DNA from: Bradyrhizobium sp. MOS002
Lineage (GTDB): Bacteria; Pseudomonadota; Alphaproteobacteria; Rhizobiales; Xanthobacteraceae
DNA length: 64,000 nt
Reading direction: 5' to 3'
Assembly: GCF_003020115.1 (NCBI RefSeq)
Contig: NZ_PYFX01000008.1
Span: 1 to 64,000, forward strand
A model generated the notes under the pieces. It had not been told where the DNA came from. It searched no databases and worked only from the letters and a program-made list of their open reading frames with translations. This document shows, in pieces, positions 49,977 through 58,881 of the stretch (the stretch's first letter is position 1; the number at the start of each line of letters is the position of its first letter). The translations under genes were made by a program, and so were the position numbers.

Positions 49977-51071
49977 CTAGCCCGCCGGCAGGTCGGCCTC
50001 GAAATTGAAGCGGTCGCGCAGGTTCTTGCGCTGCTCCAGGATGTCCTTGAGGAAGGCGCGGTCCTGGTCGTTCTTCATCATCGGCTCGATCAGGTCGAGC
50101 TGGTTCATGGCGACCAGTTGCAGGATCTCCGTGCGCGGCTTGCCGTCCGGATTGCGTGGCAGCGCGTGCACGACCTGGATGTGTTCCGGCGGCTTCGGCC
50201 CCTTGGCGGCGGTGAGCTCGTTCCGCAATTGGCCTTCGAGCGCGGCCTGATCGGCTTCGACGAAGGCATAGAGCCCGACACCGGAGCGGCGGTCGGCAAA
50301 GGCGACGATGGCTGTGTCGCGCACCGCGGGGTTCTTGCGGATCAGTTCCGCCAGCACCGGCGCGTCGTTCACAAGCCGGCGGCCGCCGCCTTCGCGGTCG
50401 GTGAAGTTGAACAGGCCGCGGGTGATTGCCCGATAGACCTTCTTCCCGGTGGCGAGCCACAGGCTGGCGGCGAACGACTTCTTCGCCAGGATCTTGCGCT
50501 CGCGCGGCGTCAGCGCCTCAGGCGCGTAGGAGCGCTTGTGCTTGAGCAGATGCCGGAGATCTTCATAGGCCAGGATGCGGGAAAGCCGGCCGCGACGTTC
50601 GAAGCAGGCCGCGAGTTGGAAGTCGGTCACATAGGCGAGCCCGTCGCGGCCGACCAGCCAGTTCTGTTCCTTGGCAAGATCGTTGTGGCAGATGCCGGCG
50701 CGGCGCAGCCGTCGCAGCGCGGCCTTGGCCGAGCGAAAATAGGCAAGGTCGCCATGCGGCTTCGCCAGATGCAGTGCGACACCATCGACGAAGCTGCGCA
50801 CCAGCGCGCGGCGTCCGGCCCACAATAGCTCGGGGCCGACATCGAGGCCCTTGGCGAGTGCCAGCGCATGCTTCTCCCGGGCGAACAGATGGCGCGCCAA
50901 AAGGAATGACCACCACGGCACCTCGTCGAGGCGGCGCAGCACCGCGTCGACCTCGCCGTCATCGTCGCGGAATCGGCCGCGCTCGACGGTCGAGAACACG
51001 TCGCGCTTGAGCAGCACGCCCTCGGTCCAGCGCGCCGAGAGTGTTGCGGCGTCGTCTTTGGGAAGATTCAT
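49977..51071 (-). CDS. Kinase domain fused to acyl-CoA-ligase-like C-terminal domain
   Basis: 364 aa. Residues 70-230 show a protein/lipid kinase-like pattern: ICHNDLAKEQNWLV (the HxDxxxxN loop) and YVTDFQLAACFE (DFx loop), as in the RIO or lipopolysaccharide-kinase group. Residues 245-350 resemble the small C-terminal domain of AMP-forming ligases: DAPVLAELIRKNPAVRDTAI, VGLYAFVEAD and ALPRNPDGKPRTEIL, with a Lys where the catalytic Lys of that domain occurs. No ligase large domain is present. It starts 8 bp after the trmFO stop on the same strand. It may modify a lipid or sugar; inference only. Confidence 0.75.
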   Translation of the reverse strand: MNLPKDDAATLSARWTEGVLLKRDVFSTVERGRFRDDDGEVDAVLRRLDEVPWWSFLLARHLFAREKHALALAKGLDVGPELLWAGRRALVRSFVDGVALHLAKPHGDLAYFRSAKAALRRLRRAGICHNDLAKEQNWLVGRDGLAYVTDFQLAACFERRGRLSRILAYEDLRHLLKHKRSYAPEALTPRERKILAKKSFAASLWLATGKKVYRAITRGLFNFTDREGGGRRLVNDAPVLAELIRKNPAVRDTAIVAFADRRSGVGLYAFVEADQAALEGQLRNELTAAKGPKPPEHIQVVHALPRNPDGKPRTEILQLVAMNQLDLIEPMMKNDQDRAFLKDILEQRKNLRDRFNFEADLPAG

Positions 51072-51078
51072 CAAAAAC

Positions 51079-52506
51079 TCACGCCGCGGCGGCAATGCGC
51101 AGGTGATCGGCGATCCAGCGATCGAGATCGGCGAGCGCCAGCGCGCTCATCGCCTGCTTTTTGGCCACCGTCTTCTCGTTCCCGCGCAGCCGGCTTCCGT
51201 CGGGCTTCTTCGTCGGTGCGCTAGCGAGCGGCGGGAACAGGCCGAAATTGATGTTCATCGGCTGGAACGAGCGCGTGCCGGGCTCGATGGTCTCGATATG
51301 CCCGCCGGTGATGTGGCCGAGCAGGGATCCAAGCGCCGTCGTGCCCGGCGGACTCGCAAGCGTCTCACCGCGCACGTCCGCTGCCGCATAGAGGCCGGCG
51401 ATCAGGCCGATGCTGGCGGATTCCACATAGCCCTCGCAGCCCGTCATCTGGCCGGCAAAACGCAGCCGCGGCTGCGCGCGCAGGCGCAACTGGCCGTCGA
51501 GCAGCTTTGGCGAGTTGAGGAAGGTGTTGCGATGCAGGCCGCCGAGGCGAGCGAATTCGGCCTTCTCCAACCCCGGAATGGAGCGGAAGATGCGTTGCTG
51601 CTCGCCGTATTTCAGCTTCGTCTGGAAGCCGACGATGTTGTAGAGCGTGCCGAGCTTGTTGTCCTGGCGGAGCTGCACGATCGCGTAGGCTTTTGTGGTG
51701 GGATCGTGCGGGTTGGTGAGGCCGACCGGCTTCATCGGCCCGTGGCGGAGAGTCTCGGGGCCGCGTTCCGCCATGACTTCGATCGGCAGGCAGCCGTCGA
51801 AATAGGGCGTGTTGGCCTCCCATTCCTTGAATTCGGTCTTCTCGCCGGAGACCAGAGCTGCGACGAAGCCGTCATACTGCTCCTTTGTCATCGGGCAGTT
51901 GATGTAGTCGGCGCCGGTGCCGCCGGGACCGACCTTGTCGTAGCGTGACTGGAACCAGGCCACCGACATGTCGATGGATTCGCGGTGCACGATCGGGGCG
52001 ATCGCGTCGAAGAAGGCGAGGGCGTTCTCGTCGGTCAGCTCGCGGATCGCGTCGGCCAGCGGCGCCGAAGTGAGCGGGCCGGTCGCAACGATGACGTTGC
52101 TCCACTCGGCCGGCGGCAGGCCTGCCACCTCGCCGCGTGCGATCTCGATCAGGGGATGATCGTTCAGCGCCTTGGTGACGGCCGCTGAGAAGCCGTCGCG
52201 GTCCACCGCCAGCGCGCCGCCGGCTGGCACCTGATTGGCGTCGGCTGCGCGCATGATCAGCGAATCGAGGCGGCGCATCTCGGCATGCAGCAGGCCGACG
52301 GCGTTGTTGGCGGCATCGTCCGAGCGGAACGAATTGGAGCAGACGAGCTCGGCAAGCCCGTCGGTGCGGTGTGCCTCGGTCATGCGGGTCGGCCGCATCT
52401 CGTGCAGCACCACGGGCACGCCCGATTTGGCCACCTGCCAGGCGGCTTCGGAGCCGGCAAGGCCAGCGCCGATCACGTGCACGGTATTTGATTGGGGTCC
52501 TGTCAT
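51079..52506 (-). CDS. trmFO: tRNA (uracil-54-C5) methyltransferase TrmFO
   Basis: TrmFO makes ribothymidine at position 54 of tRNAs using methylenetetrahydrofolate and FADH2. At 475 aa it opens with the FAD-binding VHVIGAGLAGSEAAW, and shows ATGPLTSAPLADAIREL, GADYINCPMTKEQYDGF (with Cys of the folate-dependent chemistry), and GCEGYVESASIGLIAGLYAA. The conserved N- and C-termini fix the ends. The downstream kinase-ligase gene starts 8 bp later. Confidence 0.96.
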   Translation of the reverse strand: MTGPQSNTVHVIGAGLAGSEAAWQVAKSGVPVVLHEMRPTRMTEAHRTDGLAELVCSNSFRSDDAANNAVGLLHAEMRRLDSLIMRAADANQVPAGGALAVDRDGFSAAVTKALNDHPLIEIARGEVAGLPPAEWSNVIVATGPLTSAPLADAIRELTDENALAFFDAIAPIVHRESIDMSVAWFQSRYDKVGPGGTGADYINCPMTKEQYDGFVAALVSGEKTEFKEWEANTPYFDGCLPIEVMAERGPETLRHGPMKPVGLTNPHDPTTKAYAIVQLRQDNKLGTLYNIVGFQTKLKYGEQQRIFRSIPGLEKAEFARLGGLHRNTFLNSPKLLDGQLRLRAQPRLRFAGQMTGCEGYVESASIGLIAGLYAAADVRGETLASPPGTTALGSLLGHITGGHIETIEPGTRSFQPMNINFGLFPPLASAPTKKPDGSRLRGNEKTVAKKQAMSALALADLDRWIADHLRIAAAA

Positions 52507-52632
52507 GGGGCGGACAGGTAGCGCTTTTCGGCGATCAGTGGAATCGCCGAGATCGAGTTTTCTGCCTCCGGATGCGACAACGCCCGCACGAGGCGGGCGC
52601 TATCGGTTCGTCCGGCTAAGGGCTGAACGATA

Positions 52633-52785
52633 TCAGCCCTGATACTGACCGGCGGCAACGCGCGGGATGTCCGAGCGATCGAGGCCGATGTCGGCCAGCT
52701 CGCGATCGCTGAGCTGGGACAGCTCGGCAACATTGCGCTGATAGTCCCGGAAAGCCTGGATCATGCGGATGAGCGAAAGCAGCAT
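52633..52785 (-). CDS. DUF1127 small protein, 50 aa
   Basis: Sequence pattern of the DUF1127 (YjiS-like) family: a helical N-terminus (MLLSLIRMIQAFRDYQRNVA) followed by the signature ELSQLSDRELADIGLDRSDI. In alphaproteobacteria these peptides affect small-RNA-mediated control, phosphate and carbon turnover. It has an AGGAGA ribosome binding site. It lies 126 bp upstream of trmFO on the same strand. Confidence 0.92.
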   Translation of the reverse strand: MLLSLIRMIQAFRDYQRNVAELSQLSDRELADIGLDRSDIPRVAAGQYQG

Positions 52786-53485
52786 TGGTAGTCTCCTGTA
52801 GTTCGATTCAGCTCTTGCCCGAGCCTCATCGTTGAAATGAATATAGGTGAGAGTGGTGCAGTGCGAAAGTTCCTATGTTGCGATGCAGCTAATCGCTGGA
52901 TGCATGGCATCGGTAACGGACGATTAACCCAAGGGCAGGCCCGCCCAAAGGGTAGGCGAAACAGGAAAATGCGTGCGGAAAATACCCGTTGATTCACGGA
53001 TTTACGGCAGATCAGCCGGCTCCGTTCAGGGGCGAAATAAGTTGCTTTCCGGCCGTCCGCAAGCTGATTGACTAGCTTCTATACCCAAGTCTCGCATGCG
53101 CGAATCGCATGATGAGCGAGTGTGTTTAGTGAATTAATATTCACTTGTTAGCGTAGAGGTGCCCTTTTTAGCCGCTGTGGCCGGCGATTCGCCTGACCCG
53201 GCGGATCGACATGACGAAAGTCGGTAAGTCAGGACGAATCTAGCCCGCTTCGTGAGCCCCGGCCTCTGCCCTAGCGTAGTGCACACACGCCGAACGTGTG
53301 GCCTTGATTACAAGCATGTAATGAAAATCAGAAATTTCTCATGCGGCTCTGCGTGGCACGCAACATCACGCAATTCTCGCGGGGAATTCATTGCGTCAAG
53401 TTGCCGCGCCCGGAGGAAAGTGATGTCGCAGAATCCGGCAATGTCGCTGGCTCTGGCCCAAGAACAAGAGAAGGAAGGTAACGTC
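52786..53485. other. 700-bp divergent intergenic region
   Basis: It separates the DUF1127 gene (minus) from gene 53486 (plus). It is unusually AT-rich in parts. It holds the palindrome at 53128-53145 and an alternative ATG at 53422 with a good GGAGGA site, which would extend the next protein by 21 residues. No RNA gene was recognised, but a small RNA could be hidden here. Confidence 0.4.
53128..53145. promoter_or_regulatory. 18-bp palindrome AGTGAAT-TAAT-ATTCACT
   Basis: Perfect 7-bp arms around TAAT in an AT-rich, 700-bp divergent intergenic region. It is the sort of dyad bound by a dimeric repressor, 340 bp from the plus-strand gene and 343 bp from the DUF1127 gene. Confidence 0.35.
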
Positions 53486-53749
53486 ATGACGAAGTTACTC
53501 GGGGTTATCGCAATTGCCGCGGTCGCATTCGCCGTCGCGCCAGCCCAGGCCGCCAAGCACGCCGCCGGCGGCTGCAGCTCGGCCAATCTGGAGAAGACCG
53601 AGACCGCGATCGAGAACATGGCCGATGGCGACGGCAAGTTCGTCGCGCAGAAGGAGATCGCGTCCGCGCAGGACTCGCTGCTCAACGGCAAAATGGGTGC
53701 GTGCGGCGCGCATCTGAGCAAGGCGATGCACGCCACTATGGGCAAATAA
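53486..53749 (+). CDS. Small exported Cys-containing protein, 87 aa
   Basis: A signal peptide (MTKLLGVIAIAAVAFAVAPA, cleavage after AQA) is followed by a short mature domain of about 65 residues with two cysteines (GGCSSANLEK, KMGACGAHLSKAM) and a helical middle (IENMADGDGKFVAQKEIASA). It is probably periplasmic. The ATG at 53486 fits the signal peptide. A start at 53422 with GGAGGAAAG would add 21 residues before it. A terminator follows at 53774. Function unknown. Confidence 0.75.
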   Translation: MTKLLGVIAIAAVAFAVAPAQAAKHAAGGCSSANLEKTETAIENMADGDGKFVAQKEIASAQDSLLNGKMGACGAHLSKAMHATMGK

Positions 53750-53773
53750 GAACTTCAGGAACGCACCAGGAGA

Positions 53774-53809
53774 GGGCCGGTCGCCAGGCGATCGGCCCTA
53801 CGCGTTTTG
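53774..53809 (+). terminator. Rho-independent terminator
   Basis: GGGCCGGTCGC pairs with GCGATCGGCCC (one G-T wobble), with a tiny loop and then a TTTT run at 53805-53808, 25 bp after gene 53486. On the other strand it could also serve gene 53821-54645. Confidence 0.6.
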
Positions 53810-53820
53810 ACGAGGGCTTG

Positions 53821-54645
53821 CTAAGGGGCGTGCGCGAGCTGGGTGGCGAAATAAGCGATGGTCTTCGAGTAAACCTCGCTCTTGTTCCACTGCTGCAGCA
53901 CCGCGAAATTCGGACTGCCCGGCTGCCAATCCTTACCCTTCTGCCAGCCATAGCCGGCAAGGTAGTTCGCGGTGGAGGCGAGCACGTCGGGGGCGTTGTG
54001 CAGGAGGTCGCGCTTGCCATTGCCGTCGAAATCGACGGCATATTTCATCCATGACGACGGCATGAACTGGGTCTGGCCGAGTTCGCCGGCCCACGCGCCC
54101 TTCATGTCGGCCGGTGCGAGGTCGCCGCGCTGGACGATGCGCAGCGCATCCAGCAGCTCGGCGCGAAACTGCTCGGCGCGGCGGCAGTCATAGGCCAGCG
54201 TCGCCAGCGAGCGGATGGTCGCGAACTTGCCGGTATTGACGCCGAAATCGGTCTCGAGACCCCAGATCGCGACCAGCACCTCGCCGGGCACGCCGTAGGT
54301 CTGCTCGATCCGCGAGAGCACTGAGCCGTATTGCTTCATCATGTTGGAGCCGCGCGTCATGCGCGGCGGCACCATGCGACCGGAAAACTCCTCGAAGGTC
54401 TGGGTGAAGACCTTCTGCGAGCGGTCGCGGTTGAGCACGCTCTGATCGAGCGTTACCCCGGCGAGCCCGGCGGAAATGGCCTGTTGCGAGACGCCTTTGG
54501 CCGCGGCGTCCGTTTTGAAGTCTGCAAGCCACGCGTCGAAATTGCCCGAACCGCAGGCAACGGCGGCGAGCGCTGGCTGAGCGGATAGGATGGACGCGGT
54601 GATGGCTAAGGCTGCGAGGGCGAGACGAGAAATCGTCGGGGTCAT
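53821..54645 (-). CDS. Lytic murein transglycosylase (MltB/SltB type)
   Basis: 274 aa, cleaving the glycan backbone of peptidoglycan with 1,6-anhydro product. A signal peptide (ITASILSAQPALA) is followed by the catalytic Glu region VLVAIWGLETDFGVNTGKFA, EFSGRMVPPRMTRGSNMMKQ, and GELGQTQFMPSSWMKYAVDF DGNGKRDLL (an MltB calcium-binding-like region). The start at 54645 places the signal peptide correctly; the frame is open to 54768. Confidence 0.93.
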   Translation of the reverse strand: MTPTISRLALAALAITASILSAQPALAAVACGSGNFDAWLADFKTDAAAKGVSQQAISAGLAGVTLDQSVLNRDRSQKVFTQTFEEFSGRMVPPRMTRGSNMMKQYGSVLSRIEQTYGVPGEVLVAIWGLETDFGVNTGKFATIRSLATLAYDCRRAEQFRAELLDALRIVQRGDLAPADMKGAWAGELGQTQFMPSSWMKYAVDFDGNGKRDLLHNAPDVLASTANYLAGYGWQKGKDWQPGSPNFAVLQQWNKSEVYSKTIAYFATQLAHAP

Positions 54646-54775
54646 TCGAGCAAATAAATTCCGTGAAGTGATCTGAACGGCGGGCGCAATCTCGGTGGAA
54701 ACCGCGGCCAAAGCAAGGCGTATGACGGTGCGCGATCCTGCCGGCACCGGGGCAGGATCGCATGTCACGATATCG

Positions 54776-55684
54776 TCAGGCGTCGGTCCGATTGCGCCAG
54801 GGGAAGAGGTTGGCGGGGAAGTCGGCGGCCGGCTTGCGTGGACGATGCGGCGGAGGCGGCACCGGACGCGTGGCCGGATCCGACACGATCACCTTGCGGT
54901 AGAGATGCCAGGTGGCGTGGCCAAGCAGGGGGATCACCACGGCAAGGCCGAGGAAGGCGGGAATCGTGCCTAGCGCCAGCAGCACGGCCACGATCAGGCC
55001 CCAGGCCGCCATCGGCACCGGGTTCTTCGCGATAACGCGGAGCGACGTCACCATTGCCTCGAACGCGCCGGCATGCCGGTCGAGCATCAGCGGGAACGAC
55101 ACGGCGCTGATGCAGAGCGCGGCAAGGGCGAACAGAAAGCCGGTGCCGCAGCCGACCACGATCAGCCACCAGCCTTGCCGGCTCGTGAGCACGCGCGTCA
55201 GAAAATCCGAGATCCCGGACGCGCCCTCATAGCCGAAAGCCGCGACGTAGATCGCCTGCGCGGTCGCAACCCAGGTCACGAACAGGGCCAGCAGCAGCGC
55301 GCCGAGACCGAGCATGGCGCCGAAGGAGGGCGAACGCAGCACCTCCATGGCATCCCAGGCGCTGGCCTCTTCATAGCGCTCGCGCCGGCTGGAGAGCTCG
55401 TAGAGACCGAGCGCGGCGAACGGGCCGATCAGCGCGAAGCCCGCGGCCAGCGGGAACAGCAACGGCAGCACCGAATAGCCCATCACCACGCGTGCAAGCA
55501 CGAGACCCAGCACAGGATAGATCACGCAGAGGATGATGGCGTGGCTCGGCACCGCCTTGAAATCGTCCCAGCCGCGCTTGAGCGCATCGTGCAGATCGGA
55601 GAGTTGGATGGTTCGGATCACAGGTCCAGCCGCTTCTGCGGTCTGGGCCAAGGTGGGGACATTGCCCGGGTAGAATGTGGCCAT
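54776..55684 (-). CDS. DUF2189 multi-pass membrane protein
   Basis: 302 aa. A hydrophilic N-terminus with IRTIQLSDLHDALKRGWDDF is followed by six or so membrane segments (AIILCVIYPVLGLVLARVVM, PLLFPLAAGFALIGPFAALG, LGLGALLLALFVTWVATAQA and others). The tail is Arg/Pro-rich. The DUF2189 family is common in alphaproteobacteria; function unknown. The start at 55684 follows GGGAG. Confidence 0.85.
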   Translation of the reverse strand: MATFYPGNVPTLAQTAEAAGPVIRTIQLSDLHDALKRGWDDFKAVPSHAIILCVIYPVLGLVLARVVMGYSVLPLLFPLAAGFALIGPFAALGLYELSSRRERYEEASAWDAMEVLRSPSFGAMLGLGALLLALFVTWVATAQAIYVAAFGYEGASGISDFLTRVLTSRQGWWLIVVGCGTGFLFALAALCISAVSFPLMLDRHAGAFEAMVTSLRVIAKNPVPMAAWGLIVAVLLALGTIPAFLGLAVVIPLLGHATWHLYRKVIVSDPATRPVPPPPHRPRKPAADFPANLFPWRNRTDA

Positions 55685-56016
55685 GGTCGCTAGCTCCCTT
55701 GCCATGCGGCCGCATCTGGCGCCAGCAAACGGCGCAAGCGGCCGCTATTCTGAGTTTCGCGATCCCAACCAGACGCGAATTCCGGATGGCATCGCGAACT
55801 GAACGTCAAGCGTACGCCCATTTGCGAGTCATGTCCCTCACGCTTGGGTGAGATTCGATGCCGCAGCGCAACCTCGATGATGTCATTCGGTCGTCATTTC
55901 GCCGCAGATAAGCTGATGCTGCGTGTTGGTCCGCGGAACTTTGCGGGCACAACGACGCAACTTGGTCTATAAGTGCCACTCAAGGCCCTTCCACGGGTCC
56001 TTTTCGGGGAGCAGAC
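55685..56016. other. 332-bp divergent intergenic region
   Basis: It lies between two divergent genes and should contain both promoters. The short plus-strand words near 55950-56005 precede the DUF3597 start. No hairpin, repeat or RNA gene was recognised. Confidence 0.35.
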
Positions 56017-56400
56017 ATGAGCATTTTCGGGAAAATTATGGGCGCGATCTTCGGTAGCCACCCAGCTTCCGCCGCGCCCGCAGGCGGTGGTCCGTCGGGC
56101 AGCGCGCCCGCAGGGGCCGCGCCGAGCGGATCCGCGCCAGCGGTGGATGTTGCCTCGATCGTCGATGCGGCGGTCGCCGCGCACAAGGGCGAGAAGCTGG
56201 AATGGCGCACCTCGATCGTCGACCTCATGAAGGCGCTCGACATCGATTCCAGCCTCGCTGCGCGCAAGGACCTCGCCAAGGAGCTCGGCTACAGCGGCGA
56301 TACCAACGATTCCGCGAGCATGAACGTCTGGCTGCACAAGCAGGTGATGTCCAAGCTCGCCGCCAATGGCGGCAAGCTGCCGCCGGAGATCAAGCACTGA
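56017..56400 (+). CDS. DUF3597 domain protein
   Basis: 127 aa. The N-terminus MSIFGKIMGAIFG is a short amphipathic stretch, followed by an Ala/Gly/Pro/Ser-rich linker with repeats of the type GSAPAG, and a C-terminal globular part: LEWRTSIVDLMKALDIDSSL and RKDLAKELGYSGDTNDSASM. The layout equals DUF3597 proteins. Function is unknown. A strong terminator follows. Confidence 0.87.
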   Translation: MSIFGKIMGAIFGSHPASAAPAGGGPSGSAPAGAAPSGSAPAVDVASIVDAAVAAHKGEKLEWRTSIVDLMKALDIDSSLAARKDLAKELGYSGDTNDSASMNVWLHKQVMSKLAANGGKLPPEIKH

Positions 56401-56423
56401 CCGATCGCCCGGTCGCAATCCAA

Positions 56424-56449
56424 GGGCCCGCGATCGCGCGGGCCCTTTT
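56424..56449 (+). terminator. Strong rho-independent terminator
   Basis: GGGCCCGCG-ATCG-CGCGGGCCC-TTTT: perfect 9-bp stem, 4-base loop and T run, 23 bp after the DUF3597 stop. The convergent gene ends at 56454. Confidence 0.8.
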
Positions 56450-56453
56450 GCAT

Positions 56454-56729
56454 TCAGGCGACGAGATCCGCATCTTCCGGATGCTTGTCGAGATAGTCGA
56501 CGACGAAGCCGCAACCGGCGATCACCTTCCTGCCGTCGCGGCGGATCAATTCCAGCGCGCCCTTGACCAGCTCGGAGCCGATGCCGCGGCCGCGCAGCGC
56601 GTGCGGCGTCTCGGTGTGGGTGATGATCACCGCCGACGGCGTCAGCCGGTAATTGGCGAAGGCGATTTCGCTGCCGACATCGAGCTCGAAGCGGCTTCTG
56701 TCCTTGTTGTCCCGTACCGATGGCGCCAT
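56454..56729 (-). CDS. Small GNAT-type N-acetyltransferase
   Basis: 91 aa. The acyl-CoA binding loop is visible (ETPHALRGRGIGSELVKGAL, the RGxG region), with VIITHTETP and a C-terminal GCGFVVDYLDKHPED. Such short single-domain proteins belong to the YjdJ/Gcn5-like group and may act on an unknown small substrate or protein. The start at 56729 follows GGAAGGA. The longer frame (open to 56987) extends into the opposite-strand TPR gene. Confidence 0.82.
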   Translation of the reverse strand: MAPSVRDNKDRSRFELDVGSEIAFANYRLTPSAVIITHTETPHALRGRGIGSELVKGALELIRRDGRKVIAGCGFVVDYLDKHPEDADLVA

Positions 56730-56832
56730 GCAAAATCCTTCCGACATGCTGCTTGCCTCTGATCTAGGCGCCTGAACCGGGCCTTGCCAAGGTGCGACCA
56801 AGAGTGGTTGCCGCAGGGGAGATATCCGGAAA

Positions 56833-57762
56833 ATGCGTGTCCCGCTCAGCCTCATCGCGCTGCTCGCCGCGCTGACCTCGCCGGCGCCGGCTTCGGCGGC
56901 AGGCGGTCCGGCCTGGGAGGCTTGCGTCGGATTGACCAGCTCGCCGGACCAGCGGATCAAGGCTTGCTCGACCGTGATCGAAACCAAGAGCGAGAGTGGA
57001 CCCCGGCTCGCCGGCGCTTATTGCAATCGCGGTCATGGCCTCACGGAGAAGCGTGAGCTCGACGCGGCGCTGTCCGATCTCGATGAGGCGGTCAGGCTCG
57101 ACCCCGGCTATGCCTGCGCCTACAACAATCGGGGCCGTGTCCACAGTTTCAAGCGCGACTATGATCGCGCCATCGCCGATTACGACCTGGCCATCAAGCT
57201 CGATCCGTCGCTGGCGCTGGCCTACAGCAATCGCGGCGAGTCGCGTTTCAACAAGGGCGACCTCAACGGCGCCTTCGCCGACTTCGACGCCGCGATCAAG
57301 CGTGATCCCAAATACGCCATGGCCTACGCCAATCGCGCGCTGGTATATTACCGCAAGCACGACATAGCGCATGCCATCGCCGACTACACCACGCGGATCA
57401 AGCTTGCGCCCGATCTGCTCGGCTATATCGACCGCGGCAACGTCTATCGCGACAGCGAGCAGCTTGATCGCGCCGCCGCCGATTATGGCGAGGCGATCCG
57501 TGTTGCGCCGACCGACGCGCGCGGCTGGCGCAATCGCGGCATGATCCGGCTCTATCAGGGCGACAGCAAGGGCGGCCTTTCCGATTACGACAAGGCGCTG
57601 CAATACGATCCCTCCGACGTGTTCTCGTGGAGCAACCGCGGACAGGCCAAGCTGCGGCTCGGCGACAAACAGGGCGCGATCGCCGATTTCAGGAAGGCGC
57701 TGGAATTGAAGCCTGGCCTGCCGACGGCGCAGGAGCAGCTCAGGAAGCTCGGGGTGTTGTAG
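56833..57762 (+). CDS. Exported TPR-repeat protein, 309 aa
   Basis: A signal peptide (residues 1-23, ending APASA) is followed by a short Cys-containing entry (CVGLTSSPDQRIKACSTVIE) and seven or so TPR repeats of 34 residues (YNNRGRVHSFKRDYDRAIAD, YSNRGESRFNKGDLNGAFAD, YANRALVYYRKHDIAHAIAD and so on). It is probably a periplasmic protein-protein interaction scaffold. The family is frequent in Bradyrhizobium; partner unknown. Confidence 0.85.
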   Translation: MRVPLSLIALLAALTSPAPASAAGGPAWEACVGLTSSPDQRIKACSTVIETKSESGPRLAGAYCNRGHGLTEKRELDAALSDLDEAVRLDPGYACAYNNRGRVHSFKRDYDRAIADYDLAIKLDPSLALAYSNRGESRFNKGDLNGAFADFDAAIKRDPKYAMAYANRALVYYRKHDIAHAIADYTTRIKLAPDLLGYIDRGNVYRDSEQLDRAAADYGEAIRVAPTDARGWRNRGMIRLYQGDSKGGLSDYDKALQYDPSDVFSWSNRGQAKLRLGDKQGAIADFRKALELKPGLPTAQEQLRKLGVL

Positions 57763-57825
57763 CTCTCGGTCGCTTCTCGCGACGACGGGGCTGGACTTCC
57801 ACCAGGTCCTGATAGTCCGGATGCT

Positions 57826-58185
57826 TCAATCGGTCGCCTTGGCGAGCCTGGAATCCTCGGGTTGTGCCTGCGGGCGCAGGCATCCCTGGCAGATGACGAG
57901 GGAACGGTTGACTCTGGCGTCCTGTTCCGCCTCGATGCCGTCCTGCGCCTGCCACCATTCCTCCGAATAGGGCTGAAGCCCGGCTTGCGACCTGTTGCGC
58001 TCGGATCGGGCGACGGTCCGTGTTGATTCTGAGCCAGCGCGCGGGTGATTGGGATTCTCGCCGGCGCCGTCCCAGGCATAGCGCGCAGGCTTGAGGGCGG
58101 GATCGGAGGCGAGATGAGCTTGCGGGCCCACGGCACATCCGGCAAGCGCCAGCGACAACAGGAGGAGGGCGGGCGCTTTGACCAT
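57826..58185 (-). CDS. Small lipoprotein, 119 aa
   Basis: The lipobox LLLLSLALAGCAVG (Cys at residue 17) marks a lipoprotein. The mature part is hydrophilic with WWQAQDGIEAEQDARVNRSL and a C-terminal CQGC-containing stretch. The start at 58185 is set by the lipobox; the frame is open to 58350. Convergent with the TPR gene and divergent from gene 58274. Function unknown. Confidence 0.65.
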   Translation of the reverse strand: MVKAPALLLLSLALAGCAVGPQAHLASDPALKPARYAWDGAGENPNHPRAGSESTRTVARSERNRSQAGLQPYSEEWWQAQDGIEAEQDARVNRSLVICQGCLRPQAQPEDSRLAKATD

Positions 58186-58273
58186 GATGCGGCACTCTGT
58201 ACGCGAGAACTGACGAAGGTTGCGCCGATCATGTTTAAAATTTCCTGAATGATCGCGGCGGCGCTGACGACCA

Positions 58274-58776
58274 ATGCCAATGCAATATCTGATCCTCCTG
58301 CTCGTCCTGTTCGCAACTGCTGCGCGCGCCGACAACGCAAAGCCGTTCAATCCTGCCGACTATCCACCCGGCGTGCAGAAGGCCGTGCGCTACGCCAATA
58401 AGGAATGCGAGAGCCAAGGCGGCGGCGCGGTGACTTTGCGCCGGATACCGTGCGCCGGATCGACCTGACCGGCGACGGCCGCGAGGACTACATCGTCGAT
58501 TTCCGCGACACCAAATGCGGCGACCGCGAGACGACCTATTGTGGAACCGGCGGCTGCGTCATGAACACTCTGGTCACGTTGCCGGATGGCAGTGTGCAAC
58601 CCGTTTTTGATGGCCGTGTCCGCAGCTACGAGATCAAGCCAAAACCAATGAAGCGGGGTGCGGCGCGCACCATCCGTTTTGATCTGCATGGAAGCTATTG
58701 CGGCGGCTTTGGCGCGCAGGCTTGCGTCAAGGAGAGGGCCATCTCGGTGGCGCCGTTCGCGTTCAAGCAGCCTTAA
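58274..58776 (+). pseudogene. Frameshifted exported protein gene
   Basis: The first frame (58274 on) gives a signal peptide (MPMQYLILLLVLFATAARA) and KPFNPADYPPGVQKAVRYANK up to ECESQGGG. The second frame (58405-58776), open from upstream, continues with FAPDTVRRIDLTGDGREDYI, FRDTKCGDRETTYC and a Cys-rich domain ending at 58776. The two join without overlap at the GGC repeats near 58421-58432, so one base has been inserted or deleted there. Without the change it would be a normal periplasmic protein of about 165 aa. It could be a sequencing error in a GC-rich tract rather than a dead gene. Confidence 0.7.
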
Positions 58777-58881
58777 GGCAGGTACGCGGCCAGTGGCCTT
58801 GCAGGGGCGCTGGCTATGGCGATAAATGGGCTGCAATGAGCGGGCGGCTCGCGTGCCGTCCGCTGCCGAAGAGGAAGCCCG

